Shown here: piece after piece, positions 35,678 to 44,282 of the stretch | Numbering within the stretch: position 1 is the first letter of the stretch | How the letters are laid out: each line of letters begins with the position of its first letter | Source of the DNA: an uncultured Dyadobacter sp. | Lineage (GTDB): Bacteria > Bacteroidota > Bacteroidia > Cytophagales > Spirosomataceae | Direction: 5' to 3' | DNA: 64,000 nt | Assembly: GCF_946482605.1 (NCBI RefSeq) | Contig: NZ_CAMLSE010000019.1 | Coordinates: 62,001-126,000 of the forward strand | The notes under the pieces: model-generated | Told to the model about the DNA's origin: nothing | The model's database searches: none | The model's input: the letters and a program-made list of their open reading frames with translations, nothing else | Translations under genes and position numbers: made by a program

Positions 35678-36118
35678 TCAAATAGTCTCCTGAACTGAAA
35701 TGGCTTCCTCCAATTGCTGGCGGAGGATATTATCATCCAGCCCATCCAGATAATTGAGTACCGTTGAGTCGGTATCGAATGCCTTCTGGACTACTTTATG
35801 TTCACTCAAATCATAATAGCTGATATTCTGTTCTTCCAGATAATCGATAATGGAAGCATCGCTGACACCACTCAATGGCTCCTGTCCCAATGAGCCCTGC
35901 CTCTCCGGAACGGTTACCCACACCAGCACCAGGATCAGCGCCATAGCGGATACCAGCGCGACGGACCGCTGCCACGACCAACTCACGAGGGGTTTACGAA
36001 CGGGCTCCGCAGGTATCCTTGCCTGGATCATTTGCGGTAACTTGTCAAAATAACCTTCCGGCACTGTGAAGGGCGTCTCCCTCTTCAGATCATCCAGCCG
36101 TATACGTTTTTTGTCCAT
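35678..36118 (-). CDS. Single-span membrane protein, probable anti-sigma factor
   Basis: 146-aa protein: cytoplasmic N-terminus (residues 1-45) with the VPEGYFDKLPQMIQARI motif common in Bacteroidetes sigma-linked membrane proteins, one membrane helix (SVALVSAMALILVLVWV) and a periplasmic tail with SIIDYLEEQNISYYDL. It lacks a zinc-binding anti-sigma signature. Its place directly after the ECF sigma gene makes an anti-sigma role plausible. The gap to the downstream LTxxQ gene is 9 bp. Confidence 0.7.
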   Translation of the reverse strand: MDKKRIRLDDLKRETPFTVPEGYFDKLPQMIQARIPAEPVRKPLVSWSWQRSVALVSAMALILVLVWVTVPERQGSLGQEPLSGVSDASIIDYLEEQNISYYDLSEHKVVQKAFDTDSTVLNYLDGLDDNILRQQLEEAISVQETI

Positions 36119-36172
36119 GATTATTTATATTTCCTGTCTTGTGAAGGTTTGACCAAAGTAAGTGCAAATAGT

Positions 36173-36715
36173 TTAATCGTTCCCGTTCAAAAAATCCTCA
36201 ATTTTTTTTGAAGCCCAGTGATATGAGGCTTTTAGCGCTCCCACGGACGTTCCGGTTATTTCAGAGATTTCTTCGTAAGGCAGATCTTCGAAATATTTCA
36301 GGTTAAAAACCAGTCTTTGCTTTTCTGGTAATTTTAATAATGCCTTTTGCAGTTTGAGCTGAATGGCGTCACCGCTTAATTCCGGATCCGCTTCCAGTTT
36401 TTCGCTCAGTTCATTCTCGACATCATAGATCGGAATGAAATATTTCCGTCGCTTTTTATTCAGGAAATTAATGGCCTCATTGCTTGCGATCCGGTAAAGC
36501 CAGGTATACAGCTTGGCATCTCCTCGGAAATTTTCAAGGGCCGTCCACGCTTTGATAAAAACGTCCTGTGTAATATCGTTGGCATCGTCATGATCGACCA
36601 CCATCTTCCGTACGAGCCAATATACTTTTTGCTGATACTTGCGCACCAGCTGATTGAAAGCGTTCCTCCGCGTTTCGGGATTCTCAAAAAGGGATAATAA
36701 TTCTTCGTCGGACAT
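36173..36715 (-). CDS. ECF-type RNA polymerase sigma factor
   Basis: 180-aa sigma-70 family factor. Region 2 is seen in FNQLVRKYQQKVYWLVRKMV and DANDITQDVFIKAW, followed by YTWLYRIASNEAINFL; region 4 in KLPEKQRLVFNLKYFEDL and the helix-turn-helix YEEISEITGTSVGALKASYHWA. It is first in a three-gene leftward unit with a membrane protein and a periplasmic LTxxQ-like protein, the layout of an envelope-responsive regulon. Target promoters are unknown. Confidence 0.92.
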   Translation of the reverse strand: MSDEELLSLFENPETRRNAFNQLVRKYQQKVYWLVRKMVVDHDDANDITQDVFIKAWTALENFRGDAKLYTWLYRIASNEAINFLNKKRRKYFIPIYDVENELSEKLEADPELSGDAIQLKLQKALLKLPEKQRLVFNLKYFEDLPYEEISEITGTSVGALKASYHWASKKIEDFLNGND

Positions 36716-36830
36716 TTAATCAGTGTTAACCTGATCTTTTTTTAGCAATCTGCTTGACCAATAATTGTACCTGAGCCCAAAGGCAACGCCGGTCAATAAT
36801 AGTTTATTTTTTGATTCAGGACAAATAAAA

Positions 36831-36874
36831 GAGCTCTGGGAAAGCAAAATGGCATTTTGCATTTCCCAGAGCTC
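36831..36874 (-). terminator. Long hairpin acting as terminator for the transketolase genes
   Basis: Left arm 36831-36851 and right arm 36853-36874 match over 21 positions with one inserted base and almost no loop. On the minus strand it is followed by TTTTATTTG, as expected for termination of the leftward transketolase genes, 200 bp beyond their stop. Confidence 0.65.
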
Positions 36875-36902
36875 AATCTATTTCATTCAATTTATCAATC
36901 TT

Positions 36903-37016
36903 CGTCGACTTAAGTCGACGGCAAAGGCGATGCTTTTTTGCGAGATGTCATGATGACACTTGGCACTGATCAAATGCAGGATGCCTTTTTATCCGATTCC
37001 GTCGACTTCAGTCGAC
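36903..37016. repeat. Two diverged copies of a palindrome-headed element
   Basis: Copy 1 starts with GTCGACTTAAGTCGAC (36904-36919), copy 2 with GTCGACTTCAGTCGAC (37001-37016). Similarity extends ~40 bp downstream of each palindrome (AAAGG, TGC, TTTT and GTCA blocks in the same order). The form suggests a dispersed intergenic repeat. Confidence 0.6.
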
Positions 37017-37079
37017 CGGAAAGGGGTGCATTTTGGGCATACGTCACAATGCAATATGGCATGACGACAATGCAAGATG

Positions 37080-38033
37080 CTATTTTCTTGCAATCGCTCT
37101 TTTTGCAGCTTCGACGATATCCTTCGCCGTGAGACCGTATTTTTCCATCAGCTGCGCAGGCGTTCCGCTCTCGCCGAAGCTGTCGTTCACGGCCACATAT
37201 TCCTGTGGAGCAAGCTTGTGCTTCACCAAAACCTGCGCGATGCTGTCGCCCAGGCCGCCAATGCGGTTGTGTTCTTCGGCAGTTACTACGCAACCCGTTT
37301 TTTCAACAGATTTCAGCACTGCTTCCTCGTCCAAAGGCTTAATGGTGTGGATGTTGATAATCTCAGCATTAATGCCTTCTGCTTCCAGCAATTCGCCCGC
37401 CTGGATCGCCTCCCAAACCATGTGCCCGGTTGCGAAGATACTCACGTCTGTACCCTCATTAACCATCCATGCTTTGCCGATTTCGAATTTCTGGTCCGCA
37501 TCGGTGAAAATCGGGATCACAGGGCGTCCGAAACGCAGGTACACAGGACCTTCGTGTTCAGCGATCGCGATCGTCGCAGCCTTGGTCTGATTGTAGTCGC
37601 ATGGGTTGATGACGGTCATGCCCGGAAGCATTTTCATCATCCCGATATCTTCCAGGATCTGGTGTGTTGCACCGTCTTCTCCCAGGGTAAGACCAGCGTG
37701 TGACGCACAGATTTTTACATTCTTATTAGAATAGGCAACACTCTGACGGATCTGGTCATAAACGCGGCCCGTTGCAAAGTTGGCAAATGTAGTAGCAAAA
37801 GGGATTTTCCCGCCTATCGTCAGACCGGCCGAAATACCTATCATATTGGCTTCTGAAATACCGCATTGAACAAAACGCTCAGGATTTTCCTTGATAAATG
37901 GTTCTAGTTTCAATGAACCAACCAGGTCAGCACAAAGCGCCACTACATTAGGGTTTTGCTGGCCGAGCACATGCATTCCGGCTCCGAAGCCTGAACGTGT
38001 ATCTTTCTTCTCAGTGAAGGTGTATTTTTTCAT
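37080..38033 (-). CDS. Transketolase, C-terminal subunit
   Basis: 317-aa second half of a split transketolase: the pyrimidine-binding domain (TRSGFGAGMHVLGQ, FVQCGISEANMIGISAGL with the catalytic Glu, GEDGATHQ) and the C-terminal domain (VSIFATGHMVWEAIQAG). Together with the upstream N-terminal subunit it forms the thiamine-diphosphate enzyme of the non-oxidative pentose phosphate pathway. The split form is common in Bacteroidetes and archaea. It lies 58 bp after the N-terminal subunit gene. Confidence 0.93.
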   Translation of the reverse strand: MKKYTFTEKKDTRSGFGAGMHVLGQQNPNVVALCADLVGSLKLEPFIKENPERFVQCGISEANMIGISAGLTIGGKIPFATTFANFATGRVYDQIRQSVAYSNKNVKICASHAGLTLGEDGATHQILEDIGMMKMLPGMTVINPCDYNQTKAATIAIAEHEGPVYLRFGRPVIPIFTDADQKFEIGKAWMVNEGTDVSIFATGHMVWEAIQAGELLEAEGINAEIINIHTIKPLDEEAVLKSVEKTGCVVTAEEHNRIGGLGDSIAQVLVKHKLAPQEYVAVNDSFGESGTPAQLMEKYGLTAKDIVEAAKRAIARK

Positions 38034-38091
38034 TTTGTATAATTCTGTTTATGAAACCATGGGGCCTATCGAACGCCCCGGTTCTGGTCTG

Positions 38092-38949
38092 TTAGTAATC
38101 TCCCAAAGTTTCTTCCAACTGGGCGAGCGCAGCTGCCAATTGTTCGTCATTAGGCGCAACACCGTGCCATTTGTGGCTTCCCATCATGAAATCCACGCCA
38201 TAACCCATTCCGGTATGGAGCAAGATCATGATCGGTCTGCCATGTCCCAAACGGCCTTTTGCCTCGTAAAGCCCTTTCAGGATCGACGCCATGTCGTTAC
38301 CTTCCTCGATAGAGATTACTTCCCATCCAAATGCTTCATATTTCGCGCCCAGATCGCGGTTGTTCATTACCTTCAATGTAGGGCCATCGATTTGCTGACC
38401 GTTCAGGTCGATGAATGCGATCAGGTTGTCGACTTCGTGGTGCGGTGCGAACGTAGCCGCCTCCCAAACCTGTCCTTCCTGCTGCTCGCCATCGCCCATC
38501 AGCACATATACTATTCCTTTATCGTTGTTCAGTTTCTTGGACAATGCAGCCCCGATCGCCACCGACATACCCTGTCCCAGCGAGCCGGATGCGATCCGGA
38601 TGCCTTCGAGATGCTCGTGTGTAGTTGGGTGTCCCTGCAAGCGGGAGTCCAGTTTGCGGAAAGTCGCCAATTCAGAAACAGGGAAATAACCCTTCCGGGC
38701 CAGAACGCTGTACCATACAGGAGAAATGTGGCCATTCGACAGGAAGAACAGATCTTCATCCTTACCGTCCATATCGAATACCGCCTTGCCATCCTGCTCT
38801 TTAAGCTTCATACGCTCAAAATACAATGCTACTAACAAATCGGCGCATCCCAGGGATCCTCCCGGGTGACCCGACTGACAACCATGTACCATCCGTACGA
38901 TGTCCCTGCGAACCTGGGAAGCAACTTTTTCTAATTGTTCAATTTCCAT
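38092..38949 (-). CDS. Transketolase, N-terminal subunit
   Basis: 285-aa first half of transketolase, carrying the thiamine-diphosphate pyrophosphate/Mg-binding domain: GHPGGSLGCADLLVALYF, SNGHISPVWYS, GSLGQGMSVAIGAAL and the GDGEQQEGQVWEAA motif with the metal ligands. The companion C-terminal subunit follows downstream in the same direction. Start ATG at 38949 gives the normal MEIEQLEKVASQVRRDIV opening. Confidence 0.94.
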   Translation of the reverse strand: MEIEQLEKVASQVRRDIVRMVHGCQSGHPGGSLGCADLLVALYFERMKLKEQDGKAVFDMDGKDEDLFFLSNGHISPVWYSVLARKGYFPVSELATFRKLDSRLQGHPTTHEHLEGIRIASGSLGQGMSVAIGAALSKKLNNDKGIVYVLMGDGEQQEGQVWEAATFAPHHEVDNLIAFIDLNGQQIDGPTLKVMNNRDLGAKYEAFGWEVISIEEGNDMASILKGLYEAKGRLGHGRPIMILLHTGMGYGVDFMMGSHKWHGVAPNDEQLAAALAQLEETLGDY

Positions 38950-39055
38950 TTTTATTTATTTTCTATTGGACTGTCCTTAATCCGGTTACCCGAACTGCGG
39001 GACCATTTAGGCGGCGTAAATGTCCTGCTATTCGGAATGTTAAAATGACTGATTA

Positions 39056-39514
39056 TTATTCAGTTTTTCCAAGAATTTGATCAGTGTGTTTCGATGATTC
39101 CACTTTGGAAATAATCTCCTCTATGATCCCCTTTTTGTTGATGACGAAAGTTGTGCGGAGCACACCCATATAAGTGCGGCCGAATAGTGTTTTTTCTCCC
39201 CATACGCCGTAAGCTTCTACCATTTGATGCTCGGTGTCAGCCAGCAAAGGGAAAGGCAGGTTATGTTTCCTGATAAACTTCTGATGCGATTTCTCGCTGT
39301 CGGGGCTCACGCCGAAAACCTTGTATCCTTTTTTCAAAAGCAACTGATAATTATCTCGGATGTTGCAGGCCTGGTTGGTACAGGTAGGAGTATTGTCCTT
39401 TGGATAAAAATATAAAACAACCTTTTCCCCCTTGAAATCCGACAATTTTACTTCGCTTCCATTCTGGTCTTTTACTGTAAATGCTGGTGCGGGGTCACCG
39501 ACTTGAAGTCCCAT
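39056..39514 (-). CDS. bcp: Thioredoxin-dependent peroxiredoxin (Bcp/PrxQ)
   Basis: 152-aa thiol peroxidase reducing hydroperoxides with thioredoxin. The peroxidatic cysteine is C45 in TPTCTNQAC and the resolving C50 lies five residues later, the classical atypical 2-Cys Bcp layout. The YFYPKDNTPTC and ADTEHQMVEAYGVWGEK segments are typical. Its start lies 4 bp from the M23 gene stop, so the two are probably cotranscribed. Confidence 0.95.
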   Translation of the reverse strand: MGLQVGDPAPAFTVKDQNGSEVKLSDFKGEKVVLYFYPKDNTPTCTNQACNIRDNYQLLLKKGYKVFGVSPDSEKSHQKFIRKHNLPFPLLADTEHQMVEAYGVWGEKTLFGRTYMGVLRTTFVINKKGIIEEIISKVESSKHTDQILGKTE

Positions 39515-39517
39515 AAT

Positions 39518-41476
39518 CTATCGTTTGCGTTTTTTGGTTTTCTTACGGACAACAACCGGTTCCACCAATTCTGTTCGCAAGATAGTATTATTTCCCGCCC
39601 TATCCGTCACTTCCAGTACGAGTTCTCCTTCAAACGGCTGACCATCATCGAGTTTTTCGGACCAGATATAACCTTTTTTGAAATCATAGTTCAACAATAC
39701 CCATTCGCCATTAATAAGCGCCTTGAAATGGTCGATGCCTGCCATCGGGTCCCAGATATATCCTCTGATGCGCTGCTTGCTATGTTCGACCAACCTGATC
39801 TTTGGCGGAACGGTATCCGTCTGCATCACAAATGTACCCAGTTCGCGGGTCTGAAAACGGATCTGGTCATTCTCCCACTTCCCGCCCATAAAACGGTAGT
39901 CGCCATTCACATAACGGTATACATAGGTGTGCGCCCTGTCCTCCGGTGCCTTTTCCGGCGTAAAGGTCACGCTGATATAGTCCTTCAATGCGGTTCCCCG
40001 GTTATTAATGGTCAATGCATTGAAATTCCGTTGCCCCATCAGGAAGAGTGTGTCAAACAGGCTCGTATTCTGAAAATCCACCGACCATTTGGCTTCTTTG
40101 AATGACGATGCGACACCAGGCAGCACCTGACTGCGCAGATAGGTTTTTACCGTTGAGCTCCCGACTTTCACCGAATCGGGACGGTATTGACGGAGATCTG
40201 TCAGAAAAACGGCGGATTCGCCGGCATAAAAATCAGGCGCTTTTTTTTCCTCTTTTCCCTGAATGTAATAGGTAGCCGAAGGGTTTTGACTCCGGTAATA
40301 TTTCGCTTTCACGATCAGCGTGTTCTCCTGGACGTCGGTTTGTACCCATTCCGGGTTCACCTCGGTATTAAACGGAGGCAAAGGTAGATTCTGCGGCTCT
40401 CCTTTAATTGTAAATTCCAGCTCCGAAAAATTCTCGTAAGAATCAGAAATCCTGATTTTTACCTGGTGTTCCAGCGTGTCGGTAATGTTCAGTTTGCCCT
40501 TATAAGCACCTGTTTTATACAAGTTAAAGTTATTACCATCCGGCACGTAGCATTTCAAAAAACGCTGCCCGGTTTCCTGCTCGGTTTCGTAGTCGATCAG
40601 GTTGTTATAGTCGCGCGTCGAAGTATTTGGAAATATCTCCATATTATATGAAAACACCTCGTTTCCATCCATCCGGATTTCAATGCATTGCAAACCGTAC
40701 CTGAAACCGGTCCCCGTCATCTGGTCGTGAGCAACCAGATCGATACCGACGATACCCGTAGCTGACACAGGGTAAGGCAAACGGTACGAACCATCCTTAA
40801 GTTTGACGGCCGCATACACCCTCCGGTCGAATTGCCCATTAACACGCCCGTTAATATCCAGCGGCCTGATCGCCAGGTTTACAAATTTCGGGGGTGTTAC
40901 ATCCTTGATCTCCGGAAAACCGAAATACAGGGGATTCAGGTAATTATCTTTCGAATCCCGTATCTCAAAATGCAGGTGTGGCCCAGCCGAGCCGCCTGTA
41001 TTACCCGATAATGCAATGATCTCCCCTTTTTTGAATACATACTTGCCTTGCTCCGGAAAAAGGTCGATTTCGAAAGTCTGCTTCTTATACTGCTCCTCCC
41101 GCACATAGGTAGCCAGCGGGCCACTGAATTTCAACAGGTGCCCGTAAACGGTCGTTTGACCATTCGGATGCCGCAGGTAAATTACATTTCCATAGCCGGT
41201 GCGCTGGACGGCCACTTTGTACACGTAGCCTTCCGCCGCCGCATAAACAGGCAGTCCTTCACGCTGCTGCGTACGAATGTCCAGGCCTGCGTGAAAGTGA
41301 TTGCTCCTGAGATCTCCCAGCCCGCCTGCCAGTGAATTAGCCAATCCCGGACGAATGGGAAACTGATAGTAACCTTGTGGATAAGATTGTTTTTGAGCCA
41401 GCAGCATTGTTCCAATGCCCGACAAGCCCAATACAAACATTCCGGAACGGACGAATGCCCGAAAATACTTTTGCAT
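39518..41476 (-). CDS. Exported M23 family metallopeptidase
   Basis: 652-aa protein with a signal peptide (to about MLLAQ) and an N-terminal LytM/M23 domain (residues ~35-180): NHFHAGLDIRT supplies the first His and Asp zinc ligands, and GPHLHFEIRD supplies the HxH motif. The fold cleaves peptide crossbridges of peptidoglycan. The remaining ~450 residues form beta-rich domains of unknown role, longer than most M23 enzymes. The gene is followed closely by bcp. Confidence 0.9.
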   Translation of the reverse strand: MQKYFRAFVRSGMFVLGLSGIGTMLLAQKQSYPQGYYQFPIRPGLANSLAGGLGDLRSNHFHAGLDIRTQQREGLPVYAAAEGYVYKVAVQRTGYGNVIYLRHPNGQTTVYGHLLKFSGPLATYVREEQYKKQTFEIDLFPEQGKYVFKKGEIIALSGNTGGSAGPHLHFEIRDSKDNYLNPLYFGFPEIKDVTPPKFVNLAIRPLDINGRVNGQFDRRVYAAVKLKDGSYRLPYPVSATGIVGIDLVAHDQMTGTGFRYGLQCIEIRMDGNEVFSYNMEIFPNTSTRDYNNLIDYETEQETGQRFLKCYVPDGNNFNLYKTGAYKGKLNITDTLEHQVKIRISDSYENFSELEFTIKGEPQNLPLPPFNTEVNPEWVQTDVQENTLIVKAKYYRSQNPSATYYIQGKEEKKAPDFYAGESAVFLTDLRQYRPDSVKVGSSTVKTYLRSQVLPGVASSFKEAKWSVDFQNTSLFDTLFLMGQRNFNALTINNRGTALKDYISVTFTPEKAPEDRAHTYVYRYVNGDYRFMGGKWENDQIRFQTRELGTFVMQTDTVPPKIRLVEHSKQRIRGYIWDPMAGIDHFKALINGEWVLLNYDFKKGYIWSEKLDDGQPFEGELVLEVTDRAGNNTILRTELVEPVVVRKKTKKRKR

Positions 41477-41528
41477 GAAAAAGTGTATGAAAAGGCGATA
41501 CAGCGCCCGGTGATATGAAGACTACGGT

Positions 41529-42140
41529 TTACCTAACGAACAGTTCGAGCATCTTCTTGCCTTCTATCGAAGCAGTCAGTTTGTCGCCGATCTGCACGGG
41601 GCCCACACCCTTCGGTGTTCCCGTAAAAATCAGATCGCCTTTTTTGAGCATGAAGAATTTGGACACGAACGAAATCAGGTAATTGATCCGGTAGATCATC
41701 ATCGAAGAATTGCCATTCTGGCGTGCTTCGTCATTGACATCCAGACTGAAATTGATATTCTGAATGTCTTCAAAGTCGGAGATGGGTACAAATTCCGAAA
41801 CCGGAGCCGACCCATTGAATGCCTTGGCCAGCTCCCACGGGAGTCCTTTTGCTTTTAGTTCTGATTGCAGGTCGCGGGCTGTAAAATCGATCCCAATGCC
41901 TATTTCATCATAATATTTGTGTGCGAATTTTTCCTCTATATTCTTCCCGGTCCTGTTGATTTTCACAACGAGCTCCACTTCATAATGAACGTCCTTTGAA
42001 AAATCCGGATAGAAGAAAGGCTCTCCCAGGCGGACTTGTGCGGTTTCAGGTTTCAGAAATATAACCGGGGAATCGGGTGTCTGGTTGTTCAGTTCGGCGA
42101 TATGCTCTGCGTAATTCCGGCCTACACAAATAATTTTCAT
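41529..42140 (-). CDS. Fumarylacetoacetate hydrolase (FAH) family protein
   Basis: 203-aa enzyme of the FAH superfamily. Seen are the opening KIICVGRNYAEHIAEL, the metal-binding acidic residues in VHYEVELVVKI, FTARDLQSELKAKGLPWELAKAFNGSAP and FTGTPKGVGPVQIGD. Members hydrolyse or decarboxylate 2-oxo acids such as acylpyruvates or oxaloacetate. The short form resembles acylpyruvase/oxaloacetate decarboxylase (FAHD1-like). Substrate unresolved. Confidence 0.9.
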   Translation of the reverse strand: MKIICVGRNYAEHIAELNNQTPDSPVIFLKPETAQVRLGEPFFYPDFSKDVHYEVELVVKINRTGKNIEEKFAHKYYDEIGIGIDFTARDLQSELKAKGLPWELAKAFNGSAPVSEFVPISDFEDIQNINFSLDVNDEARQNGNSSMMIYRINYLISFVSKFFMLKKGDLIFTGTPKGVGPVQIGDKLTASIEGKKMLELFVR

Positions 42141-42347
42141 CAGGGGTCAATGCTGTTTTAAATGGAATGAAAGTCAGCGACAAAGCTACTTACAAAGCCG
42201 GCAGCCTCGCAACATTTATCACAATTTTTCAGCGTGCGCGGAGTTAAAATAGTAATAGTTCCTCCGCCGGGTTTACATTGAAAATATCCTCGCAAACATA
42301 TAATTGTTATTTTTGAATCAACCATCGGGTCAATACATCGCTCACGC

Positions 42348-42962
42348 ATGAAGAAGCAAATTCCCTTTTCCCTTTACGCATTCTGTCTATTCTCTATTAC
42401 CTTCCTGCTGTTTTCCTGCGATACCCTTCGCAGAACTCCCGAAAGAAACAATAACGCACGGGCCCGGAGCGCCCCCGCGCGAAGGCCGGTAGCAAAAGCA
42501 CCGGCTCGCAAACCAACCTCTTCCCGGGCAACTCCTCCGGCCGCTTCCCGCACGAGGCCTGTGTCTGCCGCCGACATTCCGGAGGTGGTGCAGGTCGCCC
42601 GCACTTACACCGGGACACCCTATCGCTCCGGAGGTAACGACAAAGGTGGTATCGACTGCTCGGGGCTGATCTGCTCCGTTTATTCTGAAATGGGCGTAAA
42701 AGTACCCCGCATTTCATGGCAGCAATCCGAGTTCGGTCAGGAAATCAACAAAATCGAGGACATTAAGCCCGGCGACTGGCTGTTTTTTGTACCAGAGGCC
42801 GGAAAAGAAGGCTATGTTTCCCACGCCGGCATCGTCACCGATGTGAAAAGCCGCCAGGAAATCATCTTTATCCACGCATCCACATCCAGAGGCGTGCGGG
42901 AAGACAATCTGTTTTCTACCTATTTTAAGGGACGGTTTGTGAAGGCTATGCGCCCTTTCTGA
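42348..42962 (+). CDS. NlpC/P60 (C40) lipoprotein
   Basis: 204-aa lipoprotein endopeptidase. Signal sequence and lipobox end at Cys24 (LLFSCD), then an Ala/Arg/Pro-rich basic linker (residues 33-78), then the NlpC/P60 domain from about 80: YRSGGNDKGGIDCSGLICSVY with the catalytic Cys, VSHAGIVTDV with the His, and a downstream FIHASTSRGV His. The family hydrolyses D-Glu-meso-DAP bonds of murein. It precedes the copper-like pair at 43062 by 99 bp in the same direction, but a functional tie is uncertain. Confidence 0.9.
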   Translation: MKKQIPFSLYAFCLFSITFLLFSCDTLRRTPERNNNARARSAPARRPVAKAPARKPTSSRATPPAASRTRPVSAADIPEVVQVARTYTGTPYRSGGNDKGGIDCSGLICSVYSEMGVKVPRISWQQSEFGQEINKIEDIKPGDWLFFVPEAGKEGYVSHAGIVTDVKSRQEIIFIHASTSRGVREDNLFSTYFKGRFVKAMRPF

Positions 42963-43061
42963 AATGCGACGCTCACAAATGTGAAGCGACAATGGGGGAC
43001 TTGACGATCCTGATTGTCTATTTACAAGATTTAAAGCCATACTCAATTTCCTCTATACAGC

Positions 43062-44282
43062 ATGCAAAACACGATAGCCCCGCCCCCGGCTTTTACCGAC
43101 CGGATGGCGACTCTGCAAGGGAATCCGGGCATACCCGTTTATATTTTCGCCACAGTGTTTGCCTCCTTTTGCGTTATCACAGGGCTGATCTGGGATATTT
43201 GTTGGCACATGAGTATCGGCCGCGACGGACTGCTGTCGCCACCGCACCTGGTCATTTACCTGGGAGCAGTAGTCGCCGGTTTATTCTCAGGTTATGAAAT
43301 TCTTCGGAAAACGTTCTGGGGCAGTTCTTTTGAAAAGGCGGGCAGCGTCCGGATCTGGGGCTTTTTTTATAGCTCCCTGGGTTCGCTGTTCTGCGTGTGG
43401 GGCGCATTGTCCATGCTTACATCCGCTCCGTTTGATGATTGGTGGCACAATACCTACGGCCTTGACGTCACCATCCTGTCGCCTCCGCACACAGTACTCA
43501 TCCTGGGCATCATCGGCATTCAGTTCGGAGCTATGATCAGCGTTATCGCTATTAAGAATCAGCTCAAAATCGCCGCAAATCTGGTCCATGCACGGAGTCA
43601 GAGATCCGCTACCACATTATTCTGGCTCTTTGCATTATCGGCCGGATTTTTGCTTACCATCTGGTACACATTGATTTCCGAGGAACTGGGACGGATGCAG
43701 TCCCATCGTTCGAGCTTTTATATATTTGCAGGTGCGGCGTTGCCCCTGTTGCTCATGTCGGTGGGCAAAGCGGTTTCTCACAAATGGGCGATTACCGCCG
43801 TGACCGGCGTGTACACTTTGCTGATGCTCGCCACGCTATGGATCATCCCGCTTTTCCCGGCCGAACCCAAGCTTGGCCCGATCCTCCACCACATTGATCA
43901 CTACCAGGGATTTCATTTCCCGCTGCTGCTCATTATACCCGCCATGGTTATCGATATCGTAAGGCACCGGTTCACCTATCTCAACGACTGGAAACTGACG
44001 GTATTACTCGGCTGCACATTCCTGATTGTATTCTTTCTGGTCCAGTGGTACTTTGGTGCTTTCCTGATGGAATCACCATACGCGAGAAACTGGTTTTTCG
44101 GAAGTCACTATTGGTATTTTGGGAATGATCCGAACTGGCAATACCGCTACAAATTCGGCCCGTGGATGATGGAAGAAACTCCGGAGTTGATCAAAGGTCT
44201 GGGCATAGCGCTGTTATTAACGTTGATTTCCACAAGGATCGGACTGGCGTGGGGCAACTGGATGCATAAAATTCAACGATGA
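43062..44282 (+). CDS. Polytopic membrane protein with duplicated PmoC-like metal motif
   Basis: 406-aa protein with about ten hydrophobic helices. I do not recognise a named family. Two copies of WHxxxGxD...SPPH occur 80 residues apart, each at the end of one helix and the start of the next: D45, W48, H49, D55, SPPH (H62) and D125, W128, H129, D135, SPPH (H143). Spacing is D-x3-H-x12-H in the first and D-x3-H-x13-H in the second. As I recall, PmoC of particulate methane monooxygenase binds copper at Asp156/His160/His173 and Asn227/His231/His245, the same spacings. A further His cluster, HHIDHYQGFHFP, lies at 276-287. The stop overlaps the next start (ATGA). Function inferred as copper-dependent membrane enzyme or copper handling; substrate unknown. 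Confidence 0.8.
   Translation: MQNTIAPPPAFTDRMATLQGNPGIPVYIFATVFASFCVITGLIWDICWHMSIGRDGLLSPPHLVIYLGAVVAGLFSGYEILRKTFWGSSFEKAGSVRIWGFFYSSLGSLFCVWGALSMLTSAPFDDWWHNTYGLDVTILSPPHTVLILGIIGIQFGAMISVIAIKNQLKIAANLVHARSQRSATTLFWLFALSAGFLLTIWYTLISEELGRMQSHRSSFYIFAGAALPLLLMSVGKAVSHKWAITAVTGVYTLLMLATLWIIPLFPAEPKLGPILHHIDHYQGFHFPLLLIIPAMVIDIVRHRFTYLNDWKLTVLLGCTFLIVFFLVQWYFGAFLMESPYARNWFFGSHYWYFGNDPNWQYRYKFGPWMMEETPELIKGLGIALLLTLISTRIGLAWGNWMHKIQR

Larger units (their letters stand above)
36716..37079. other. Gene-free repeat-rich stretch
   Basis: 364 bp between the ECF sigma gene start and the transketolase stop. It contains the 44-bp hairpin at 36831, two GTCGAC palindromes 97 bp apart in diverged copies of a ~55-bp element, and repeated ATGC-containing motifs. 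I see no credible ORF. Confidence 0.7.
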
